A stretch of 64,000 bases of DNA, taken from the NCBI GenBank assembly GCA_944381375.1, contig CALWKX010000020.1:1-64000 (forward strand), written 5' to 3'. A program made the translations under genes and the position numbers. The notes below the pieces were generated by a model that worked only from the letters and a program-made list of their open reading frames with translations, was not told the origin of the DNA and searched no databases. This document shows, one piece after another, positions 1 to 6,360 of this stretch. The stretch's first letter is position 1. Each line of letters begins with the position of its first letter. The DNA comes from an uncultured Lachnospiraceae bacterium. GTDB taxonomy: Bacteria; Bacillota; Clostridia; Eubacteriales; Anaerofustaceae.

Positions 1-2
1 CG

Positions 3-275
3 GCTGACTACGAAGCCGAGCAAGCGGAGCTGAAAAAGAGAGCCGCCGCCCTGCAAGCCGAACTGGACAAGTCACAGGCAGCTACCGTCAACGCCGAGAA
101 ATTTATGGGCATTGTCCGCAAGCACCATGCCTTTGAAGAACTGACACCCACTCACTTGCGGGAAATGATCGAGAAAAATGTGGAGCATGAGTGCAGCTAT
201 GATGAGAACGGCACCCGCAGCCACGACACTCAGACTTATTACAGCTCCGCCCCCCAGACCGACTTGCCCGAATAA
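3..275 (+). CDS. Large serine recombinase, C-terminal end (partial)
   Basis: The reading frame enters from the left edge and ends with TAA at 273-275, giving about 90 residues. The first third is rich in Ala, Glu and Lys, as in the coiled-coil of large serine recombinases. The rest contains RKHHAFEELTPTHLREMIEK followed by a DENGTRSHDTQTYYSSAP-type tail, which matches the C-terminal region (DUF4368-like) of transposon/ICE serine recombinases. The catalytic N-terminal domain lies outside the window. Such genes normally lie at the end of the mobile element they move, so the right end and attachment site should be a little downstream. Family call is from remembered motif similarity. Confidence 0.75.
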   Translation, partial: ADYEAEQAELKKRAAALQAELDKSQAATVNAEKFMGIVRKHHAFEELTPTHLREMIEKNVEHECSYDENGTRSHDTQTYYSSAPQTDLPE

Positions 276-283
276 CCGCCCGA

Positions 284-316
284 CCTATCCGACACAATGG
301 CCAAGTGTCGGATAGG
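284..316 (+). terminator. Hairpin terminator after the recombinase gene
   Basis: A 12-bp perfect inverted repeat (284-295 with 305-316, arm CCTATCCGACAC) with a 9-nt loop starts 8 nt after the recombinase stop. A run of T (327-332) follows about 10 nt later, so it is a plausible intrinsic terminator. Confidence 0.65.
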
Positions 317-332
317 AACGGCAAAATTTTTT

Positions 333-664
333 GCACTTCTATTGCTTCTTTATCGCACATAAGCAAATATTCGGGCGTTGCAACAGAGAAATAAATAAGT
401 ATGAAATCACTGCCGGCATCAGAACGCTGACGGCGATTTTCGTATTTGTCAAATGTCAGGGGAAAATTTTTGTACGCTACAGTCTATCGCTGAAGATATG
501 ACGGAATTATGTATTCGAGTTTTAATCAAATTCTGTTAATTTATGCTGATGATGAGTTAGAAATATGAATAAATCAGTAAAGTCTTTTACTCATAATTCA
601 AGTATTGTTTTTTAATACTTTCATTGTTTATAATTAAAGAAATTCATAATATCAGGAGGACAAT
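333..664. other. Intergenic region between recombinase remnant and nitrilase
   Basis: No convincing gene is visible. The first part (about 370-520) has a base composition more like the recombinase tail than like the AT-rich stretch at 520-650, so the element boundary may lie near 480-540. I see no clear attachment-site repeat because the other end of the element is outside the window. Confidence 0.4.
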
Positions 665-1654
665 ATGAAGGAAAAAAACGTAAGAGTAGCAATAGCGCAA
701 CTTGCGCCGTGCATGTTCGATACTCCTGCTTCAGTCGAGAAAGCATGCAAGGCTATAAGAGAGGCTGGAAAAAACGGAGCAAAAATCATTTTATTTCCGG
801 AAGCTTACATAGGCGGATATCCCAAAGGAATGACTTTTGCTACTTCAGTAGGCTTCAGAAATCCTGAAGGCAGAAAGGCTTTTCGTAAATATTATGAAAG
901 TTCTATAGCTATTCCAGGAGAAGAGACCGCAAAGCTCGGAGAGGCTGCTGCCGCAGTTGGAGCGTACGTGGTTATAGGCGTTATAGAAAGGCAGGAAGAT
1001 AATTCAACCCTTTACTGCACGGCTCTTTTCATTGGTCCCGACGGCAACGTTATAGGAAAGCACCGCAAATTGCGTCCGTCCGGCAGCGAAAGGCTAATTT
1101 GGGGCATGGGCGACGGAAGCACGCTTCCTGTCATTGATACTCCTTACGGTAAAATTTGCGCAGTGATCTGCCGAGAGAATTCAATGCCTTTACTCAGGGC
1201 TGCGATGTATGCTAAAGGCGTCAGAATCTATCTTGCGCCGACGCTTGACCATCGTCCGGGCTGGCAGTGCTCTTTGCGTCATATTGCCCTTGAAGGACGC
1301 TGCTTTGTGCTTGCCTGCAATCAGTACATGAAAAAAAGCGATTATCCCGAAGAATTCCCATGCAAAAATGAACTTGATGATAAGCCGGATGTGCTTTTAA
1401 AGGGAGGAAGCGCTATAGCCGGACCCATGGGCGAATATATAGTTGAACCTATTTGGGAAAAAGAAGAAATTGCATATGCGGATTTGGATCTGGGACAAAT
1501 AGAGGAAGCTAAATATGATTTTGATGTTGTGGGCCATTACAACAGACCTGATGTTTTCCAGCTTTATGTAAATGAAGAAGAACAGCAGGGATTTATATTT
1601 ACAGGCTCTGATGATTATTGTGACTGCTGTGCAGAGCATGAAGAGGAATTTTAA
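665..1654 (+). CDS. Nitrilase-family carbon-nitrogen hydrolase
   Basis: The 329-residue protein has the nitrilase superfamily fold signals. The catalytic Glu is in FPEAYIGGYP (about residue 45), the Lys in KHRKLRPSGSE (about 130), and the Cys in AVICRENSMPL (about 164). These residues hydrolyse nitriles or amides to acids plus ammonia. The length and GGYP/RPSGSE motifs point to the true nitrilase branch (aliphatic or aryl-acetonitrile type) rather than amidases or NAD synthetase domains. The usual CWEN around the nucleophile reads CREN here. The start follows a strong AGGAGG site at 654-659. It appears monocistronic. Substrate cannot be read from sequence. Confidence 0.9.
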   Translation: MKEKNVRVAIAQLAPCMFDTPASVEKACKAIREAGKNGAKIILFPEAYIGGYPKGMTFATSVGFRNPEGRKAFRKYYESSIAIPGEETAKLGEAAAAVGAYVVIGVIERQEDNSTLYCTALFIGPDGNVIGKHRKLRPSGSERLIWGMGDGSTLPVIDTPYGKICAVICRENSMPLLRAAMYAKGVRIYLAPTLDHRPGWQCSLRHIALEGRCFVLACNQYMKKSDYPEEFPCKNELDDKPDVLLKGGSAIAGPMGEYIVEPIWEKEEIAYADLDLGQIEEAKYDFDVVGHYNRPDVFQLYVNEEEQQGFIFTGSDDYCDCCAEHEEEF

Positions 1655-1656
1655 AT

Positions 1657-1672
1657 TGTTTCACGTGAAACA
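1657..1672. promoter_or_regulatory. parS site 1 (ParB/Spo0J binding site)
   Basis: The 16-bp perfect palindrome TGTTTCACGTGAAACA matches the Firmicutes parS consensus TGTTNCACGTGAAACA. It begins 3 nt after the nitrilase stop codon and is 290 bp from an identical site. ParB binds such sites, spreads along the DNA and loads SMC, and they cluster in the origin-proximal part of the chromosome. Confidence 0.92.
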
Positions 1673-1689
1673 TCCTTTTTTTTGACTGA

Positions 1690-1767
1690 AGGGGCTCTTC
1701 CGTATATCGGGGATAGATAATAAATAAAGCGCGCATGGCGCGCTTTATTACATAAGCGGGGAGGGGA
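1690..1767 (+). repeat. G-tract/hairpin module, copy A
   Basis: Four G-tracts occur at 1691-1694, 1709-1712, 1758-1761 and 1763-1766. Between the second and third lies a near-perfect hairpin (about 1720-1750, arm TAATAAAGCGCGC). The flanks CGTATATCGGGG and CATAAGCGGGG are shared with other copies in the window, whereas the hairpin sequence varies. The order suggests a possible quadruplex with a hairpin as its long loop. Copy A is followed after 44 nt by cloverleaf element P1. Confidence 0.8.
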
Positions 1768-1810
1768 TTTTAAAGGCTCAGGGCGTTCGGCTCAGACAGC
1801 GGCCAGTATG

Positions 1811-1901
1811 CGCGGGCGGGCGCGGCCAACGCTAAAGCGTTGGCTGAAGCGGCTAAAGCCGCTTCAAAAGCCGCTGCGCGGCTGCGCCGCGCCCGCCCGC
1901 G
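1811..1901. repeat. Cloverleaf palindrome P1 (closing stem plus three hairpins)
   Basis: The closing stem pairs 1811-1826 with 1886-1901 (16 bp, arm CGCGGGCGGGCGCGGC). Inside are three hairpins: CAACGC-TAAA-GCGTTG (1827-1842), TGAAGCGGC-TAAA-GCCGCTTCA (about 1844-1866) and AGCCGC-TGC-GCGGCT (about 1869-1883). It lies between the two parS sites and shares hairpins with P5 and P7. Confidence 0.88.
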
Positions 1902-1946
1902 TTCCTGCCCCATACGACGTTTCTTATTCAATTAAGCGCCGCGCTG

Positions 1947-1962
1947 TGTTTCACGTGAAACA
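1947..1962. promoter_or_regulatory. parS site 2 (ParB/Spo0J binding site)
   Basis: This is a second perfect TGTTTCACGTGAAACA palindrome, 290 bp from site 1. Together the two sites flank a composite repeat (module A plus P1). Paired parS sites this close would make a strong ParB nucleation point. Confidence 0.92.
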
Positions 1963-2031
1963 CTGTACATGATCGCATGTAAGTTGTCTATTTGCATTGA
2001 ATAAAAGCTGCAATTAAAAAGAAAAAAATGC

Positions 2032-2060
2032 TTGACAAATATTTTAATATGGTTTAATAT
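2032..2060 (+). promoter_or_regulatory. Promoter of the trpB2 T-box transcript
   Basis: TTGACA (2032-2037) and TAATAT (2055-2060) are separated by exactly 17 nt, a good vegetative sigma-A-type promoter. Transcription would start near 2067, just before stem I of the T-box leader. Confidence 0.75.
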
Positions 2061-2069
2061 GCAAAAAAA

Positions 2070-2332
2070 ACAAACCCGTGATCAAGATGAGTAGTCGTTT
2101 TAGAAAACGCCTCAGAGAGCCGCCGCTATGGTGAAAGGCGGAGCGCGAGTATTATCGGCGAATGGACTTGAGAGGGCCGTCCGAAATTTTTTAAAAAAAG
2201 TAGGCGCGGACGCAGCCGCAGCGTTAAGGGCGGGCGCGTATGACAGTACGCGGCTAAGAGGACACAGAATGTGTCAACTCGGGTGGTACCGCAGGAATAA
2301 TCTCCTGTCCCGTATGGGGCAGGAGTTTTTAT
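2070..2332 (+). promoter_or_regulatory. T-box riboswitch, tryptophan specifier
   Basis: The leader carries T-box landmarks in order. There is an early stem with AGTAGTCG and AGAGAGCC, then a specifier region GAATGGAC just before CTTGAG, with TGG (Trp) at 2163-2165. The T-box sequence GGGTGGTACCGC lies at 2281-2292, and a terminator hairpin (CTCCTGTCCC with GGGGCAGGAG, about 2302-2325) is followed by a T-run. Uncharged tRNA-Trp should bind specifier and T-box bulge, stabilise the antiterminator and switch on trpB2. Confidence 0.93.
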
Positions 2333-2359
2333 TTATAAATATTCAAGGAGGAAAAACCA

Positions 2360-3730
2360 ATGACAAAAATTCCCTACAAGATCTATTTATCAGAAGACGA
2401 GATGCCGAAACAATGGTATAACATAAAGGCCGATATGAAAACTCAGCCTGCGCCGTTCTTGAACCCGGCAACGCTGAAACCGGTAACTGCTGACGATCTC
2501 AAGCAAATATTCTGCGAAGACGCAGTGGATCAGGAAATGAATAAAACGGATCGCTTTATTGATATTCCTGAAGAAATTCGTTCATTCTATAGAATGTACC
2601 GTCCCTCAGCATTAGTAAGAGCATATTGCTTGGAAGAAAAGCTTGGCACTCCGGCAAAAATTTACTATAAGTATGAAGGAACAAATACTTCAGGTTCTCA
2701 CAAACTCAATTCAGCAGTAGCTCAGGTTTATTACGCAAAGAAACAAGGCATTAAAAGCCTTACTACCGAAACCGGAGCAGGTCAGTGGGGCACAGCGCTT
2801 GCAATGGCAGGAGCGTATTTCGATATTCCCATAAAAGTATTTATGGTTAAAGTGTCTGCTGAACAGAAGCCTTACCGCAAGGCAGTTATGGAAACGTACG
2901 GAGCTGAGGTTATTCCCTCGCCTTCGGATACTACTGAGACGGGAAGAAGAATTTTGAAAGAAAATCCGAACACTGGCGGAAGCCTGGGATGCGCTATAAG
3001 CGAAGCTGTAGAAGAAGCGGTAAAAGGAGATAACTGCCGCTACGTACTTGGTTCCGTTTTGGATCATGTGCTGCTGCACCAAAGCGTTATAGGGCTTGAG
3101 ACAAAAACGGCACTTGAAAAATACGACATAAAACCCGATATAATTATAGGTTGCGTAGGCGGCGGAAGCAATTTCGGAGGACTTATAGGAATATTTGCAG
3201 GAGAAAAAATACAGGGAAAGAACAATATCAAATTTATCGCCGTTGAAAGCTCTTCCTGCCCATCAATGACCAGAGGACTTTTTGCTTACGATTATTGCGA
3301 CACGGGTAAAATGACTCCGCTTGCAAAAATGTACACACTCGGTTCAGGCTTTATCCCAAGTCCCAACCATGCGGGCGGATTGCGTTACCACGGAATGAGT
3401 CCCATAGTAAGCGAACTTTATCATCAGGGAATCATTGATGAAGCGCGTGCGCTTACACAAAAACAGGTATTTGAGGCGGCAACTTTGTTTGCTAAAAGTG
3501 AAGGTATCCTTCCCGCGCCGGAATCATCTCACGCCATACGCGCAGCGATTGATGAAGCGGTAAAATGCAGAGAAACCAATGAAGCAAAAACGATTGTGTT
3601 CGGTCTTACGGGCACGGGGTATTTCGATCTTGCCGCATACATGAAGTACAACAGCGGCGAGCTTACCGATATTGAAGTGACAAACGAAGCCCTTGAAGCA
3701 GGTTTCGCTTCATTGCCGAAAATAGATTGA
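2360..3730 (+). CDS. trpB: Tryptophan synthase beta chain, TrpB2 type
   Basis: The 456-residue PLP enzyme joins indole and serine to make tryptophan. The PLP lysine is in NTSGSHKLNSA (about residue 115), the catalytic Glu region is TTETGAGQWG, and the phosphate-binding loop is GCVGGGSNFGG. The length and N-terminal extension fit the stand-alone TrpB2 class rather than the 400-residue TrpB1 that pairs with TrpA. No trpA or other trp gene is adjacent. Start follows AAGGAGG. Control is by the Trp T-box directly upstream, which supports a tryptophan role. As a lone TrpB2 it may salvage indole. Confidence 0.95.
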   Translation: MTKIPYKIYLSEDEMPKQWYNIKADMKTQPAPFLNPATLKPVTADDLKQIFCEDAVDQEMNKTDRFIDIPEEIRSFYRMYRPSALVRAYCLEEKLGTPAKIYYKYEGTNTSGSHKLNSAVAQVYYAKKQGIKSLTTETGAGQWGTALAMAGAYFDIPIKVFMVKVSAEQKPYRKAVMETYGAEVIPSPSDTTETGRRILKENPNTGGSLGCAISEAVEEAVKGDNCRYVLGSVLDHVLLHQSVIGLETKTALEKYDIKPDIIIGCVGGGSNFGGLIGIFAGEKIQGKNNIKFIAVESSSCPSMTRGLFAYDYCDTGKMTPLAKMYTLGSGFIPSPNHAGGLRYHGMSPIVSELYHQGIIDEARALTQKQVFEAATLFAKSEGILPAPESSHAIRAAIDEAVKCRETNEAKTIVFGLTGTGYFDLAAYMKYNSGELTDIEVTNEALEAGFASLPKID

Positions 3731-3745
3731 TCATTCGCCATTGAA

Positions 3746-3783
3746 AGAACGTATTGCTGGGAACAGCATGCGTTCTTTTTTTA
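3746..3783 (+). terminator. Terminator after trpB2
   Basis: A hairpin with arms around AAGAACG and CGTTCTT is followed by a run of T, 15 nt past the trpB2 stop codon. Confidence 0.8.
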
Positions 3784-3825
3784 CGGTTGTGTTTGATTAT
3801 GCAGCAAAAACAAACAACCTAAAGG

Positions 3826-3978
3826 TATCAAACGTCCGCGGACTTATGCAAAGAACAGCCGCGGCCGCCCTTTGAATAAGCGTCGCTAAGGATAACAAAC
3901 CTTGCTCCGCCAAATCGTCGTCCTTCGTGAAATATGAATTCCCCCAAACGGCGGTTAGGTCCGCGGGCGTTTCAAATA
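3826..3978. repeat. Decayed cloverleaf palindrome (P0)
   Basis: Imperfect outer arms (3826-3843 with 3959-3978, core GTCCGCGG) enclose three weak stems in the same order as the intact elements: CAAAG/CTTTG (3849-3853 with 3870-3874), AAGG/CCTT (3888-3891 with 3900-3903) and CCGCC/GGCGG (3907-3911 with 3950-3954). I read it as an old, mutated copy. It is much less certain than P1-P10. Confidence 0.4.
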
Positions 3979-4068
3979 TAATTATGTTTTTAACGCTGAA
4001 TGACAAACAGCTTGTATCATAACATGTATTTCCGGCGCATATATATCCTTATGGACGGAGGTTTGGAT

Positions 4069-4764
4069 ATGAATAGTTTTTCCAAATATGATCTGAAGCT
4101 TCGGGGAGCGTCTAAAAAAAACGACGTAACCGGCAAAGGCGGCAAAAATAAAGGTCCCGATAAATTTATAAACAAAATGATAATATGCGTTGTAATACTT
4201 ACAGCAATAGTTTTTTTGAAAATGAGCTCATCATCCGTAGCGACGAAAATAACTGATAAAATAGCCTATTTTCTTGATGCGCAAACCGATTTTATTTCAA
4301 TGGCCGAAAACGTTGGCAACTTTGTAAACAGAACGGTTGCAAAAATCATGGGTAATGAAACTGTAAGTCTTCCAGTAGACAATAAAGTATACGGATTTGT
4401 TTTGCCTGTAGATGAATGTACATTTCCCTCAGAGCAGTTCGATGCGAGCGTATCGCCTTCGATAGTGATTACTACTGAAGAGGGAGCAAGCGTTTATGCG
4501 TGTTCTGAAGGAATCATAGACAATATTATGACCAACAGCGACGGTACAAAGCGAATTACTCTCAAAATCAGCGATATGCTCGTTGTTGTCTACGACAATG
4601 TGGGAGCGGTTTATGTAAACGAAAATGATACTGTTAGCAAAAAAGCGATGATAGCTTCATTGCCCGAGGGCAGCGCAAATCTTTCGTTTACGGTATGGCT
4701 TAACGGGAGCGCGGCCGATCCGGCCGGATTTTTCGATACCAGCATAAATCATAATAATGAATAA
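4069..4764 (+). CDS. spoIVFA: SpoIVFA-like membrane protein with degenerate M23 domain
   Basis: The 231-residue protein has a basic N-terminus, one membrane segment (about residues 40-58, CVVILTAIVFL) and an extracytoplasmic C-terminal domain laid out like a LytM/M23 fold (VYGFVLPVDE, EGASVYACSEGIIDNI, LPEGSANLSFTVWLNG). The M23 zinc-binding His/Asp motifs are absent, as in SpoIVFA, which holds and inhibits SpoIVFB in the forespore outer membrane during sporulation. Start at 4069 is chosen for the GGAGGT site in front of it; longer frames lack one. It overlaps the next gene, a SpoIVFB-like protease, which strongly supports the pairing. Confidence 0.72.
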   Translation: MNSFSKYDLKLRGASKKNDVTGKGGKNKGPDKFINKMIICVVILTAIVFLKMSSSSVATKITDKIAYFLDAQTDFISMAENVGNFVNRTVAKIMGNETVSLPVDNKVYGFVLPVDECTFPSEQFDASVSPSIVITTEEGASVYACSEGIIDNIMTNSDGTKRITLKISDMLVVVYDNVGAVYVNENDTVSKKAMIASLPEGSANLSFTVWLNGSAADPAGFFDTSINHNNE

Positions 4765-5371
4765 GTATGTTAAACTTTTGATGTTTTGTCTCATGACAGC
4801 TCTTGTCGCATATACGCGCGGTATTATAGAAACAGTGATTTTTTTTACATCGATATTGCTGCATGAAGCGTTTCATATACTTATATCCGCCTGCTTCGGA
4901 TTTGAAATAAAAAGCTTTGGTATCGGAGCTTTTGGTTTTAAATTCGGCTGTGAAGCATTGCCCCCTTCAGGCCTGAGAGGATCTTTGATATATTTGGCAG
5001 GACCGCTTGCAAATCTTTCGCTGGCGTTTTTAACAGGGTTTATTAATTATTACGCAGAAATGCCCATGAGTCAGTTTATAATATTTTACAATTTGATATT
5101 ATTTGCGGTTAATATGATTCCTGCATATCCAATGGACGCCGCCCGCGCCTTGACTTCGGCTCTAAGCAAGTACATGGGAAATTTAAAAGCTGTAAGAATC
5201 GTATCAACATTGAGTTATATGGTAAGCGCTTTATTATTTACCGCAGGCGTCATCGCGGCTCTGACAAACGGAAATCTTGTTTTGGCAATGCTGTCGGTAG
5301 TTATCGCTTTAAACACAAAAAAGGAAAAGAGCTTCAGCGTGATGAACTATTTGAAAAACATAAAAATCTAA
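4757..5371 (+). CDS. spoIVFB: Site-2 metalloprotease, SpoIVFB-like
   Basis: The 204-residue multispanning protein has the zinc motif HEAFH (in ILLHEAFHIL, about residue 35) and a distal NMIPAYPMDAARAL motif supplying the third ligand Asp. Both are the hallmarks of intramembrane site-2 proteases of the SpoIVFB type, which cleave pro-sigma-K in the mother cell. The classic PxDGGR reads PMDAAR here, a mild departure. It overlaps the SpoIVFA-like gene by 8 nt, indicating translational coupling. It lacks the C-terminal CBS domain found in B. subtilis SpoIVFB (about 290 aa). The substrate here is inferred, not shown. Confidence 0.82.
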   Translation: MNKYVKLLMFCLMTALVAYTRGIIETVIFFTSILLHEAFHILISACFGFEIKSFGIGAFGFKFGCEALPPSGLRGSLIYLAGPLANLSLAFLTGFINYYAEMPMSQFIIFYNLILFAVNMIPAYPMDAARALTSALSKYMGNLKAVRIVSTLSYMVSALLFTAGVIAALTNGNLVLAMLSVVIALNTKKEKSFSVMNYLKNIKI

Positions 5372-5477
5372 TGGAAGAACTCATGTGCGTTTCATTAGAA
5401 CGAACGTCAAAGCTGCAAGACGATTATATTATTATGCCGTACGCAGTATTTAAGCAGAGCCGGTCAGCCCATTTTAA

Positions 5478-5560
5478 GTCCCCCGCCCCGCTTATGTTGC
5501 AAAGAGCGCGCCGAACGCGTCTTTGCGTACGGATCTGCCCCATATCAGGGTATCCCCTTA
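5478..5560 (-). repeat. G-tract/hairpin module, copy H
   Basis: On the minus strand, G-tracts correspond to C-runs at 5554-5557, 5538-5541, 5486-5489 and 5480-5484. A hairpin (GCAAAGACGCG with CGCGCTCTTTGC) lies between the second and third tracts. The conserved words ATATGGGGCAGAT and ACATAAGCGGGGCGGG are both present. No cloverleaf is next to it. Confidence 0.8.
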
Positions 5561-5707
5561 CAGTAATTATTCCAAAGCGAATATAAAATGAAAAATTTCC
5601 CGGGAAATTTCACAATATCAAAAAAGACTTATTTCTCCCTGCCCTTTTACTAACGCAGCTTTTCAGTGCACGAAAAAAATTGTCTGCAAACCGATATCAG
5701 TAGAGGT

Positions 5708-5985
5708 TCATAGAAAGTCAACGGTCTTTTCTTCATTTGGCTTGTGCAGCCGGCCCTCGTAATCGACAGCTTTCATGCCGCAGGTCAGCTCTCCCTTACA
5801 CTCCACATCGAAGTAATATCAGTCGCCGGTAAACAACCCCAAGTCAGTCAGATACATTATGGGGCACAGGTCTTGAATATTTGATCCTTTGGGGTTCTGC
5901 CCGCCGGTGGTGGCTTAGTAGGATTTCAGCACTTCGTTTGCCATGGCTGCGGCGGCCTGCCCATCCCGCGTACCTTTGAAACTCC
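5708..5985 (-). pseudogene. Decayed fragment of an unidentified gene
   Basis: One minus-strand frame reads as plausible protein broken by stop codons: DGQAAAAMANEVLKSY, stop, ATTGGQNPKGSNIQDLCPI, then MYLTDLGLFTGD, stop, YYFDVECKGELTCGMKAVDY, EGRLHKPNEEKTVDFL and a final stop at 5708-5710. The two internal stops probably replaced Tyr and Trp codons. I do not recognise the family. No intact copy is in the window. The codon choice matches the neighbouring island, not the core genes. Confidence 0.5.
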
Positions 5986-6160
5986 GCTTTTGTCAAATAG
6001 GCCCGCGAGGGGGCAATTCCAGCGCGTCAAGTATGTTCTATATGGTGTTTTTAATGGTTTAAGTATTTTCTTTTCCGGATACAAGGGCGCGCACTATTTT
6101 TCAAAAGAATTGCGTTGCTTATATGCTGGCCAAAATCAAAAAGCTGTCCAGCATAGAGAG

Positions 6161-6189
6161 TTGACTGAGAAAAACGGACGTGCTATAAT
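6161..6189 (+). promoter_or_regulatory. Strong promoter before the tRNA-Leu-like sequence
   Basis: TTGACT (6161-6166) and TATAAT (6184-6189) are 17 nt apart, close to a perfect sigma-A promoter. Transcription should begin around 6196, six bases before the tRNA-like sequence. Confidence 0.72.
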
Positions 6190-6201
6190 AAGCTATATTA
6201 T

Positions 6202-6285
6202 GCGGACGTGGCGGAATTGGCAGACGCGCCAGACTTAGTATCTAATGGTACTCCCATGCAGATTTAAGTCATGTCACCCGCACCA
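6202..6285 (+). pseudogene. tRNA-Leu pseudogene (TAG anticodon)
   Basis: The sequence starts GCGGACGTGGCGGAATTGG and ends CCGCACCA, with CTTAGTA as anticodon loop (TAG), so it derives from a tRNA-Leu. Mismatches break the helices: two in the acceptor stem, two in the anticodon stem and two in the T stem. The T-loop TTC is now TTT. The variable arm (TGGTACTCCCA) is still paired. A strong promoter precedes it and a terminator follows. It is probably a decayed tRNA, perhaps left by integration of an element at a leucine tRNA gene. A repurposed RNA cannot be excluded. Confidence 0.65.
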
Positions 6286-6286
6286 G

Positions 6287-6326
6287 TGGTACCGCAAGCT
6301 TCATATCGCTTGCGGAGATTTTTTTA
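6287..6326 (+). terminator. Terminator with T-box-like sequence after the tRNA-Leu relic
   Basis: CCGCAAGC pairs with GCTTGCGG across an 8-nt loop and is followed by ATTTTTTT (ending 6326). The 5' arm overlaps TGGTACCGC, the core word of T-box leaders, immediately after the tRNA 3' ACCA. The terminator call is solid. The T-box resemblance may be chance, since no specifier stem is visible. Confidence 0.7.
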
Positions 6327-6360
6327 ATGTACTTTTGACTGCCCAGAAGAAAGGGAAATT

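Larger units (their letters stand above)
5372..6160. other. Gene-poor stretch at the start of a foreign-looking island
   Basis: Besides module H and the pseudogene below, it holds an 18-bp perfect palindrome AAATTTCCCGGGAAATTT at 5593-5610. Short open frames at 5371-5586 and 5990-6238 overlap repeat or tRNA sequence and have no support as genes. From about 5700 the base composition becomes more G+C-rich than the flanking core genes. Confidence 0.45.

Noticed and set aside
2128-2421. Open frame of 97 codons before trpB2
   Set aside because: It lies inside the T-box leader and runs into trpB2 in another frame; the RNA structure explains the sequence.
6287-6326. Full T-box riboswitch upstream of the surface-protein gene
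   Set aside because: Only the TGGTACCGC word and a terminator are present. There is no stem I or specifier region, so a functional T-box cannot be claimed.
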